A stretch of DNA of 64,000 bases, taken from positions 25,006-89,005 of the forward strand of contig NZ_BDCH01000027.1 of the NCBI RefSeq assembly GCF_001613405.1, given 5' to 3'. Position 1 is the stretch's first letter. Every line of letters starts with the position of its first letter. The DNA comes from Nocardia crassostreae (GTDB taxonomy: Bacteria; Actinomycetota; Actinomycetes; Mycobacteriales; Mycobacteriaceae). Below the pieces are notes generated by a model, which was given only the letters and a program-made list of their open reading frames with translations, ran no database searches and was not told the DNA's origin. Shown here one piece after another: positions 47,237 to 55,126 of the stretch. A program made the translations under genes and the position numbers.

Positions 47237-49063
47237 ATGACGGTGGACGCCGAACCAGACAAGGCGGCCGCGAAAGCCCGCAAACAGCGGGAGGCCCAGG
47301 CTCGCAAGGAGATCCTGGCCCCGGTCGCCGGGACGCTGCAGCTGGCGAGCCTCATTGTGGCCGTCGCCTCCGTCTGCGCGGTGGCGCCCTTCCTGCTGAT
47401 CGTCTCGGCCTGCCGGGAACTGCTGGCCGATGCGGTCGATACCGACCGCGTGTGGCGGCTGCTGCTCATCGCGGTCCTCGTGCTGGTCGCGCGGGCGCTG
47501 TTGCAGGCGGTCGCGCTGACCTGGTCGCATGCCGTGGACGGCGGCTATCAGCTCACGCTGCGGCGGCTGCTGGCCGACAAGCTGACCCGGGTGCCGCTGG
47601 GCTGGTTCGGCGAGCGCACCTCCTCCGAGGTCAAGAAGTATCTCCAGGACGATGTGGAGGCGCTGCACTATCTGGTGGCGCACGCGCGGCTGGACTTCGT
47701 CGGCTCGGTGACCGTGCCGCTGGTGACGCTGATCTATCTGGCGACCGTGGACTGGCGGCTCACGCTGGTGCTGCTGGTGCCGCTCATCGTGTACGCGCTG
47801 TGCATGAAGAAGATGCTCGACGAACCCGGCCGGGAGCGGATCGTCGCCTACAACGCGGCCGAGCTGCGCACCCGGGAGGCGACGGTCGAATTCGTGGAGG
47901 GCATTCAGGTGGTGCGCGCCTTCGGTCGAGCCGGGAAGGCGCACACCGTGTTCCAGGATGCGGTGGAGCATCAGACCGAGAGCGTGCGGCGGTTGAAGAT
48001 GCCGGTCATGACCGTGCAGTCGATCTCCGAATCGGTGGTCGCGCCGGTCTTCGTCATGCTGCTGGTGGTCGCGGCCGGGCTGGGCGGCGTCGGGGCGGGC
48101 TGGATCGAGCCGCTGGATGTGCTGCCGTTCCTGCTGGTCGGGCTCGGTCTGGGCAGCTCGCTGCTCGGGTTGGGCTACGGCGCGCAGGCGCTGCGGACCG
48201 CCGGTGATGCCGCGCTGCGCCTGCACGAACTCATGCAGACGCCGGAATTGCGTTCCGGTGCGGCGGATTCCGTGCCTACCGCGGCCGATGTGCCCGCCGG
48301 GACGGTGCGGTTCGAGGACGTGACCTTCGGGTACCGCGCCGATCATCAGGTGCTGCGCGGTATCGACCTGGAGTTGGCGCCCGGCACCATTACCGCCCTG
48401 GTCGGGCCGAGCGGTTCGGGCAAGTCCACCCTCGCCAAGCTGCTGCCCCGCTTCTACGATGTCGAATCCGGCCGCATCACCATCGGCGGCCGCGATGTCC
48501 GCGATATCGCCACCGAAGAGCTGTATCGCACCGTCGGATTCGTATTCCAGGACGTGCGGCTGATTCGCGGCACGATCCGCGACAATCTGCGACTGGCCCG
48601 CGCCGACGCCGACGACGCTGCCCTCGAGCGCGCCGCCCGCGCCGCGCGCATCCACGACCGCATTCTGGCGCTGCCACGCGGCTACGACTCCGAGATCGGC
48701 GTCGACGCCACCCTGTCCGGCGGTGAGGCGCAGCGGCTTTCGATCGCCCGCGCCCTGCTGGCCGATACCCCGGTGCTGGTGCTCGACGAGGCCACCGCCT
48801 TCGCCGATCCCGAATCCGAGGCGGCCGTGCAGGACGCGCTCGCGGTGCTGGTCGCCGGGCGCACCGTGCTGGTGATCGCGCACCGGCTGCACACCATTAC
48901 CGGTGTGGACCGAATCCTGGTGCTGGAGAACGGAACCCTGGTCGAACAGGGCGACCATGCGAGCCTGTCCATCGCGGGCGGCGTCTACCAGCGGTTGTGG
49001 GAAATCAATGAGGCGGCGCTCGAGGTCCTCGCGGACGAGCGGGCCGGGGAGGCAATCCGATGA
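47237..49063 (+). CDS. IrtA-like ABC transporter (TM-ATPase fusion) for ferric siderophore uptake, without SIP domain
   Basis: 608 residues: a charged N-terminus (about 1-30), an ABC-exporter-type membrane domain (about 35-325) and an ATPase domain with Walker A GPSGSGKSTL (from residue 390), signature LSGGEAQRLSIARAL and Walker B VLVLDEATAF. By family it resembles IrtA/YbtP, importers of mycobactin-type siderophores with exporter architecture. Mycobacterial IrtA has an N-terminal FAD-binding siderophore-interaction domain of about 250 residues, which is absent here. ATG 47237 has GAGAGGT upstream. Overlaps the IrtB-like gene by four bases. Confidence 0.85.
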   Translation: MTVDAEPDKAAAKARKQREAQARKEILAPVAGTLQLASLIVAVASVCAVAPFLLIVSACRELLADAVDTDRVWRLLLIAVLVLVARALLQAVALTWSHAVDGGYQLTLRRLLADKLTRVPLGWFGERTSSEVKKYLQDDVEALHYLVAHARLDFVGSVTVPLVTLIYLATVDWRLTLVLLVPLIVYALCMKKMLDEPGRERIVAYNAAELRTREATVEFVEGIQVVRAFGRAGKAHTVFQDAVEHQTESVRRLKMPVMTVQSISESVVAPVFVMLLVVAAGLGGVGAGWIEPLDVLPFLLVGLGLGSSLLGLGYGAQALRTAGDAALRLHELMQTPELRSGAADSVPTAADVPAGTVRFEDVTFGYRADHQVLRGIDLELAPGTITALVGPSGSGKSTLAKLLPRFYDVESGRITIGGRDVRDIATEELYRTVGFVFQDVRLIRGTIRDNLRLARADADDAALERAARAARIHDRILALPRGYDSEIGVDATLSGGEAQRLSIARALLADTPVLVLDEATAFADPESEAAVQDALAVLVAGRTVLVIAHRLHTITGVDRILVLENGTLVEQGDHASLSIAGGVYQRLWEINEAALEVLADERAGEAIR

Positions 49064-50796
49064 TCCGCAAGGTGCTCGCGCTGGTGCCGCGCGAATACGC
49101 CCATCTGACACCGCGATTGTTCCTCGCCATCATTGCCCAGACCCTGTGCCAGGCCGCCGCCTACGTACTGCTGGTGCCGGTGCTCGAGGCGCTGTTCGAC
49201 GACGATCTCGGCCGGGCCTGGTGGTGGACGCTGTGGCTGGCGCTGGCCGTGGCCGGTGTGGTGGCGCTCAGCTACGCGCAGTCGGTCATCGGTCTGCGCA
49301 TCGGCGTCGGCATGCAGCACGGTCTGCAGACCCGGCTCGGCGATCACCTGAACGCGGTGCCGCTGGGCTGGTTCGACCGGCAGAACGCGGGCGCGCTCTC
49401 GCGCGTGGTGGTCGAGAACGTGCGCGAGGTGCAGGGCCTGATCGCCTATCTGATCGCGAAAATCCTGACCGGCGTGCTGGTTCCGCTCGGCGTCGCCCTC
49501 GGCATGCTGCTGGTGGACTGGCGCATCTCGCTCGCCATGCTGGTGGCCGCGCCGCTGCTGTTCGCGGTGAACCTGTGGGCCAACCGCTCCTATACGGCCG
49601 CCGACGAGCGCATGCACGAGGCCGCCTCCGAGGCCAATGCGCGGGTGCTGGAATTCGCTCAGGCGCAACCGGTGCTGCGTTCCTTCGGCGCGATCGGCAA
49701 GGGCAACAAGGCGCTCGACGCGGCCCTCGCACGGCAGCGCAAGGCGGCCTCCGGCATGCTGGTCGCCAGTGTCCCCGGCCTGATCGTGTTCTCCCTGGTC
49801 GTGCAGGCCGTTTTCCTGGTGCTGGTGTACCTGGTGGTGGGCCGTGTCACCGGCGGCGCGATTTCCGCCGCCGCAGCCATTGCCCTGATCGCGGTCAGCG
49901 CCCGCTTCATCGAACCCCTCAACCAGGCCGCACAACTGGGCACGGCGCTGCGCTCGGCCGCCGCGGCGGCCGACCGGGTCACCACCCTGCTGGCCGAACC
50001 CGCACTGCCGCAATCGGATACGCCGGTCACCCCCGGCGCTCCCGAAATCAGCTTCGACCAGGTGAGTTTCGGTTACCGCGACGGCGAAACGGTGCTCTCC
50101 GACCTGACCTTCACCGTCCCCGCGGGCACCACCACCGCCATTGTCGGCCCCAGCGGTGCGGGCAAATCCACGGTTCTGCGCCTGGCCGCCCGCTTCCACG
50201 ACACCGATTCGGGCACCGTCTCGGTCTCCGGCCACGATGTGCGCGACCAGCCCACCGAAACCCTGCTGGGTCAGCTCTCCCTGGTCTTCCAGAACGTCTA
50301 CCTGTTCAATCGCTCGGTCCTGGAGAACATTCGGGCGGGCCGCCCCGACGCCACCGACGCCGAGGTCCGCGCCGCCGCCGCGGTCGCCCGCGTGGACGAG
50401 ATCGCCGAGCGGCTCCCCGATGGCTGGGACGCCACCGTCGGCGAGGGCGGCACCGCCCTGTCCGGCGGTGAGCGCCAACGCGTCTCGATCGCTCGCGCTC
50501 TCCTCAAGGCCGCGCCGGTGGTCCTGCTGGACGAGGCCACCAGCGCCCTCGATGCGCAGAACGAGGCCGTGGTGGTCCGCGGGATCCACGAACTGACTCG
50601 CGACAAGACGGTCATCGTGGTGGCGCATCGGCTGGCCACCATCGCCCATGCCGACCAGATCCTCTTCATGGAGGCGGGACGGATCATCGAACGCGGCACC
50701 CATGCGGAGCTGGTCGCCCTCGACGGCCGCTACGCCGACTTCTGGCACGAGCGCACCCGGGCCTCCGGCTGGTGCCTCGAGGCAGCCTCGGCCTGA
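49060..50796 (+). CDS. IrtB-like ABC transporter (TM-ATPase fusion)
   Basis: 578 residues, the second half-transporter. Membrane domain about 15-310; Walker A GPSGAGKSTV from residue 363, signature LSGGERQRVSIARALL, Walker B VVLLDEATSALD and switch VVAHRLATI. Start is coupled to the previous gene (ATGA). Expected to form a heterodimer with it in the inner membrane for ferric nocobactin-like siderophore import. An iron box follows 13 nt after the stop, ahead of the hydroxylase gene. Confidence 0.87.
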   Translation: MIRKVLALVPREYAHLTPRLFLAIIAQTLCQAAAYVLLVPVLEALFDDDLGRAWWWTLWLALAVAGVVALSYAQSVIGLRIGVGMQHGLQTRLGDHLNAVPLGWFDRQNAGALSRVVVENVREVQGLIAYLIAKILTGVLVPLGVALGMLLVDWRISLAMLVAAPLLFAVNLWANRSYTAADERMHEAASEANARVLEFAQAQPVLRSFGAIGKGNKALDAALARQRKAASGMLVASVPGLIVFSLVVQAVFLVLVYLVVGRVTGGAISAAAAIALIAVSARFIEPLNQAAQLGTALRSAAAAADRVTTLLAEPALPQSDTPVTPGAPEISFDQVSFGYRDGETVLSDLTFTVPAGTTTAIVGPSGAGKSTVLRLAARFHDTDSGTVSVSGHDVRDQPTETLLGQLSLVFQNVYLFNRSVLENIRAGRPDATDAEVRAAAAVARVDEIAERLPDGWDATVGEGGTALSGGERQRVSIARALLKAAPVVLLDEATSALDAQNEAVVVRGIHELTRDKTVIVVAHRLATIAHADQILFMEAGRIIERGTHAELVALDGRYADFWHERTRASGWCLEAASA

Positions 50797-50808
50797 ACCC
50801 CGGTTTAC

Positions 50809-50827
50809 TAAGGTAAGCCTATGTAAA
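50809..50827 (+). promoter_or_regulatory. IdeR/DtxR-type iron box upstream of the lysine hydroxylase gene
   Basis: 13 of 19 matches to TTAGGTTAGCCTAACCTAA, including AAGG and AAGCCTA around the dyad centre. It lies 46 nt before the GTG start at 50873 and right after the importer operon. Confidence 0.7.
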
Positions 50828-50872
50828 CTTCGGGGGCGGGGTTTGCGCGTCCGAGATGAGGCAGGAGAAGCG

Positions 50873-52156
50873 GTGGAGACACTTCTGGTGGTCGGCGCGG
50901 GGCCGAAAGCCCTGGCGGTAGCGGCCAAATCGCATGTGCTGCGGACACTCGGGCTGTCTGCGCCCCGGGTGATCGTGGTCGAAGCGCATGCGGTGGGCGG
51001 TAACTGGCTGCCCAGCGGCGGCTGGACCGACGGGCAGCATCGGCTCGGCACCAGCCCGGAGAAGGATGTCGGGTTCCCGTATCACTCCACCTGGGCGCGG
51101 GGGCACAATCGCGAGATCGACGAGGCCATGCGGGGGTTCAGCTGGTCGGCCTTCCTGGTCGAGCACGGGATCTATGCGGAATGGATCGATCGGGGACGGC
51201 CCAGCCCGCAGCATCACGTGTGGGCCAAGTATTTGCAGTGGGTGGCTCGCAAGATCGATCTGGAGCTGGTGCTCGGGCGGGTGCGGGGCATCTCCGCGGC
51301 GGCCGACGGGTGGCTGGTGCAGGTCGCCGATGCCGACGGCGGGGTCAGTGAGATCGACTGCGATGCCGTCATGATCACCGGGCCGGGGCGCAGTGATCGG
51401 GCGCTGACCGCACATCCCAAGGTGCTCAGCATTTCCGAGTTCTGGGATCTGGCGGGGCGGCGGGCGCTGCCGCCGTCCTCGCGGGCCGCGGTGGTCGGCG
51501 GCGGCGAGACCGCCGGATCGGCGCTGGACGAGCTGATCCGCCACGAGATGCTCACCATCTCGGTGATCTCCCCGAAGGCCACGCTGTATACCCGGGGCGA
51601 AAGCTATTTCGAGAACTCTCTCTACAGTGATCCCACCAAGTGGAGCGCACTCGGTATGGAGGAGCGCCGCGATGTCATCCGGCGCACCGATCGCGGGGTG
51701 TTCTCGGTGCGCGTGCAGGAGAGCCTGCTGGGCGACAACCGGGTTCACCACCTGCAGGGGCGCGTGGTGAATATCGCCGATCAGGACGATCGGGTCGCCC
51801 TGACGCTGCGCAATGACATGCGCGCGGATCAGGTGCACTCGTTCGATCTGGTGGTGGATGCCACGGGCGGGCAGCCGCTGTGGTTCCTCGAGCTGTTCGA
51901 TTCGGGCGCAACCGATCTGCTGGAGTTGGCCGTCGGCGGGCCGCTCACCCAGGACCGCATCGAGAACGCCATCGGCTACGACCTGGCGCTGTCGGGTCTG
52001 GCCGCCAAGCTGTACCTGCCGAATATGGCGGCGCTGTCGCAGGGGCCGGGCTTCCCGAATCTCAGCTGCCTGGGCGAACTTTCGGACCGGGTGCTGCGCT
52101 CGGACCGGGCGCATCGGAAGGCGGGTGCGCGCGAGCGGGCCGCCGTGGAGCGCTGA
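50873..52156 (+). CDS. nbtG: L-lysine N6-hydroxylase (NbtG/MbtG type)
   Basis: 427 residues. FAD motif LLVVGAGPKALAVAAKS at the N-terminus, substrate/flavin region VGGNWLPSGGWTDG, NADPH motif AAVVGGGETAGSALDE and the C-terminal motif LALSGLAAKLYLPNMAAL. The enzyme hydroxylates the lysine side-chain nitrogens that become hydroxamates in mycobactin/nocobactin-type siderophores. GTG 50873 with AGGAG five bases upstream is the best start. Transcribed from its own iron box, and followed by a hairpin shared with nbtH. Confidence 0.9.
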   Translation: METLLVVGAGPKALAVAAKSHVLRTLGLSAPRVIVVEAHAVGGNWLPSGGWTDGQHRLGTSPEKDVGFPYHSTWARGHNREIDEAMRGFSWSAFLVEHGIYAEWIDRGRPSPQHHVWAKYLQWVARKIDLELVLGRVRGISAAADGWLVQVADADGGVSEIDCDAVMITGPGRSDRALTAHPKVLSISEFWDLAGRRALPPSSRAAVVGGGETAGSALDELIRHEMLTISVISPKATLYTRGESYFENSLYSDPTKWSALGMEERRDVIRRTDRGVFSVRVQESLLGDNRVHHLQGRVVNIADQDDRVALTLRNDMRADQVHSFDLVVDATGGQPLWFLELFDSGATDLLELAVGGPLTQDRIENAIGYDLALSGLAAKLYLPNMAALSQGPGFPNLSCLGELSDRVLRSDRAHRKAGARERAAVER

Positions 52157-52178
52157 CGCCGCAGCGCCGGAAACGGTG

Positions 52179-52206
52179 ACGGCCGCGAGGAAATCCTCGC
52201 GGCCGT
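52179..52206. terminator. Hairpin between convergent nbtG and nbtH
   Basis: A 13-bp perfect inverted repeat (52179-52191 with 52194-52206; the innermost pairs would open to give a larger loop) lies 22 nt after nbtG and 19 nt after the minus-strand nbtH stop. Confidence 0.75.
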
Positions 52207-52225
52207 GTCGTGGTTTCGGTGAGCG

Positions 52226-52882
52226 TTACCGCAGCACCGGCAGATCCGCGGCCGCGCGGGGCAAGGTGTAGAGCGAGATCCGCCGATCCGGGCGAATGTC
52301 GAAGTCGCCCAGGTGCTGCCAGCCGTTCTTCTCGAGGGCCTTGCGCATCGGGGTGTTGCGGTAGTCGGGTTCGCACATGACGCGGCGACATTCGGGCTCG
52401 GTCTCGAAGATCCGGTCCACCAGCAGTCGCATCCACGCCGACATCACGCCCCGGCCCAGCAGTCTGGTCTCGGCGGTCGCGATGTGCAGGCCCATATCGC
52501 GCGGATCGGCCTCGTACAACTTCGCGATCTCGTCCTTGGCGGGACGGTACAACTCCACATAGGCGACATCTCGGCGGCCCAGTTCCGGCGCACCGAGCGC
52601 GGCGAAGTCGTAGCCGAGCAGGCAAGGGCGGGAGAAGGTTCCGGCCAGCTGCGCCGAGCAGTCCGCGTGGCGGCGCTCGACGGTCCAGTCCTGCTCCCAG
52701 GTCTCCAGCAGATGCGGGCGGCGCATCCACTCGGTAATGGTCGCCGGATCCTCGGAATCCACGTCCACCAGGCGTAACGAGAACGGTTCTGCGAAAACGG
52801 GAACCACCGGTGCGGGCGCCGCGCGGACCTCGTCGGGGATATCCGTCAGTTCACGCGCGAGGACGTAGGGCGTCCGGTTCAT
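52226..52882 (-). CDS. nbtH: Siderophore lysine N-acyltransferase (NbtH/MbtK type)
   Basis: 218 residues from ATG 52882, preferred because GGAG lies nine bases upstream; GTG 52918 and ATG 52897 are weaker. A GNAT-fold protein of the IucB/MbtK group with HLLETWEQDWTVERRHADCS, GLHIATAETRLLGRG and EPDYRNTPMRKALEKNGW. It transfers an acyl group to the hydroxylated or free lysine epsilon-amine of the siderophore; in mycobactin this adds the long lipid chain. Divergent from the biosynthetic operon with an iron box between. Confidence 0.85.
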   Translation of the reverse strand: MNRTPYVLARELTDIPDEVRAAPAPVVPVFAEPFSLRLVDVDSEDPATITEWMRRPHLLETWEQDWTVERRHADCSAQLAGTFSRPCLLGYDFAALGAPELGRRDVAYVELYRPAKDEIAKLYEADPRDMGLHIATAETRLLGRGVMSAWMRLLVDRIFETEPECRRVMCEPDYRNTPMRKALEKNGWQHLGDFDIRPDRRISLYTLPRAAADLPVLR

Positions 52883-52927
52883 CGATGGAGACTCCATTCG
52901 GGTCGTTAGCTTGATCACCCAGGTTTG

Positions 52928-52946
52928 TAAGGCTAGCCTATACTAA
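52928..52946. promoter_or_regulatory. IdeR/DtxR-type iron box between nbtH and the siderophore synthase operon
   Basis: 15 of 19 matches to TTAGGTTAGCCTAACCTAA, with AGG and TAGCCTA in the centre. A TATACT -10 hexamer (52939-52944) lies inside it, so bound repressor would block RNA polymerase for the rightward operon, and probably for nbtH. Confidence 0.85.
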
Positions 52947-53039
52947 ATCGGTGGTGCTACGGTGAGCCGAAACATCGAGGGGGGACCAAGGTGAAACCGA
53001 TGCCGCGCGCGTTCGGCGGTGTGTAGGAGGGATCAGGAA

Positions 53040-53813
53040 ATGGCAAGGGAACTCGGTTGGATCAGGCAGTTTCAGGCCCCGCGTTCCGACAATTGCCCAC
53101 CGCTCCTGATTTTCCCGCACGCGGGTGCGGGCGCCTCCGCCTATCGGGTTTTCACCAAGACCCTCGGTGAGCATTTCGACGCCGTGGTGTTCCAATACCC
53201 GGGTCGTCAAGATCGCGCGCGCGAGGCCGCCGCGGAAACGCTGCCGGAGATCGCCGCGGGCGCCTTCGCCGCATTCCTGGAATCGCCGCATCACACCGGC
53301 GCTCCCATCACGATTTTCGGGCACAGCATGGGCGCCGTCATCGCCTTCGAATTCACCCGGCTGGCCGAGGCCGCCGGGATTCCGGTGCGCCTGCTGGCCG
53401 CCTCCGCGGCCGCGGCGCCCGCGCTCATCGCCGACCTGCCGCCGCATCCGCAGGAGGACGAAGCGCTGCTCGACCACATGGGCGCGCTCAATGGCACCGG
53501 CGCGGACGTGCTGGCCAGCCGGGATGTGCTGCGCATGGCGCTGCCGGTCATGAAGGCCGACTACCGGGCCTTCGACGCCTACTCGTGCGCGGCCGACAGC
53601 GCCGTGGCCGCACCGATTCTCGTGCTCGGCGGCCAGGACGACGAATTCGTCGCGCCGCGTGCGCTCTACGCCTGGGAGCCGCACACCCGCGCGGGCATTC
53701 AGGTGACGTTGTTCGACGGCGGGCATTTCTACCTCAACGACCATGTCGCCGGAATTGCCGAGCTCCTGGTTTCCGCCGTGCCCGGTACAAAAGAAGTGAG
53801 CACTTTCGCATGA
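53040..53813 (+). CDS. nbtA: Type II thioesterase of the siderophore cluster (NbtA/MbtT-like)
   Basis: 257 residues; LLIFPHAGAGASAYRVF, nucleophile elbow GHSMGA (Ser96), acid in GGQDDEF and His in DGGHFYL are those of stand-alone editing thioesterases that clear mis-loaded carrier domains of NRPS/PKS lines. ATG 53040 has a strong AGGAGG nine bases upstream; the ORF upstream of it has no site. First gene of the biosynthetic operon, and its stop overlaps the ketosynthase start. Confidence 0.85.
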   Translation: MARELGWIRQFQAPRSDNCPPLLIFPHAGAGASAYRVFTKTLGEHFDAVVFQYPGRQDRAREAAAETLPEIAAGAFAAFLESPHHTGAPITIFGHSMGAVIAFEFTRLAEAAGIPVRLLAASAAAAPALIADLPPHPQEDEALLDHMGALNGTGADVLASRDVLRMALPVMKADYRAFDAYSCAADSAVAAPILVLGGQDDEFVAPRALYAWEPHTRAGIQVTLFDGGHFYLNDHVAGIAELLVSAVPGTKEVSTFA

Positions 53814-55126
53814 CCGCGTTATCCGCCGACGATCCGATCGTGATCGTCGGAATGGGCGTCGAAGCACCCGGAGGCGTGGAAACACTGCCCGAATTCTGGG
53901 CGGCGCTGGCCGAATCCCGGGAATTGATCGGACCTTTCCCGCGCGACCGGGAATGGCCGCTCGCGGAAATCTTCGCGCTGGATCGGCGGGAGGGCTGGAG
54001 CCCGGTGCGGGATGCCGGTGGATTCCTCACCGGTGCAACCGAATTCGATCCGATGTTCTTCGGCATCACCCCGCGCGAGGCGGTGGCCATGGATCCGCAG
54101 CAGCGGGTCGGCATGCGGGTGGCGTGGCGGGCGCTCGAGCACGCGGGCATCAATCCCGGTGCGGTGGACGGCGAGTCGGCCGGATGCTGGATGGGCGTCT
54201 CGCTCATGGAGTACGGGCCCGCCGCGGCCGCGGTCAACGAGTACAACGGGTATCGCGTGACCGGTTCCGCGCTGGGGGCGGTGGCCGGGCGGATCTCGCA
54301 CGGGCTCGGGCTGATCGGGCCGTCCATCAGCGTCGACACCGCGTGCGCGTCCTCGCTGACCGCCGTGCATCAGGCGGCCGCCGCGCTGCGTGCCGGGGAA
54401 TGCGAGTGGGCGCTGGCCGGTGGCGTGTGCGTCATGGGCTCGCCCGGCGCGTTCTACGAATTCTCCAAGAACAATGCCCTGGCCGCGGACGGGCACTGCC
54501 GCTCCTATGCCGCCGACGCCACCGGAACGCTCTGGGGTGAGGGCGCGGGCATCGTTGTGCTGGAACGCGAGTCGCGGGCGCGGGAGCTGGGGCATCGCAT
54601 CTACGGGCGGCTGCTCGGCTCGCGGGTCAACCACAATGGCAAGGGCGCGCCGCTCGCGGTGCCGAGTGCGGCGGCGCAGGAACGGCTGATTCGCGACACC
54701 CTCGCGGCGGCCGGGATCGCGCCCGAACTGGTGGGCTTGATCGAGGGGCACGGCACCGGCACGCCGGTGGGCGATCCGCTCGAACTGGTGGCGCTGGCGA
54801 AAACCTATGGCGGTGAACGGGAATTGGGTCCGCGACTGGGTTCTGTGAAATCCAATGTCGGCCACGCCCAGGCGGCCTCGGGGATGCTCGGGCTGATCAA
54901 GGTGCTGTTGTGCGGCGTGCACGGCCAGATCGCGCCGAGCCTGTACGCCGACCAGCCGACCGCCGAAATCGATTGGGATGCCACCAGTCTGCGCCTGGCC
55001 GCGAAGCTCGAACCGTGGGAGGCCGTGGACGGGGTGCGCTATGCCGCCGTCTCCTCCTTCGGCGTCGCGGGCACCAATGCGCATGCCGTTCTCGGCCTGC
55101 CGGTTCTGGAGGAAAGCGATGTGTAG
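53810..55126 (+). CDS. nbtB: Stand-alone ketosynthase (NbtB/MbtC-like)
   Basis: 438 residues, a single beta-ketoacyl synthase with active-site Cys179 (VDTACASSLTAVH), His314 (EGHGTGTPVGD) and His352 (NVGHAQAASG). In mycobactin assembly the separate MbtC ketosynthase works with MbtD to insert a hydroxyacid unit between the two lysines. The protein starts within the thioesterase stop (ATGA), and overlaps the next gene by 8 nt. Confidence 0.9.
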   Translation: MTALSADDPIVIVGMGVEAPGGVETLPEFWAALAESRELIGPFPRDREWPLAEIFALDRREGWSPVRDAGGFLTGATEFDPMFFGITPREAVAMDPQQRVGMRVAWRALEHAGINPGAVDGESAGCWMGVSLMEYGPAAAAVNEYNGYRVTGSALGAVAGRISHGLGLIGPSISVDTACASSLTAVHQAAAALRAGECEWALAGGVCVMGSPGAFYEFSKNNALAADGHCRSYAADATGTLWGEGAGIVVLERESRARELGHRIYGRLLGSRVNHNGKGAPLAVPSAAAQERLIRDTLAAAGIAPELVGLIEGHGTGTPVGDPLELVALAKTYGGERELGPRLGSVKSNVGHAQAASGMLGLIKVLLCGVHGQIAPSLYADQPTAEIDWDATSLRLAAKLEPWEAVDGVRYAAVSSFGVAGTNAHAVLGLPVLEESDV

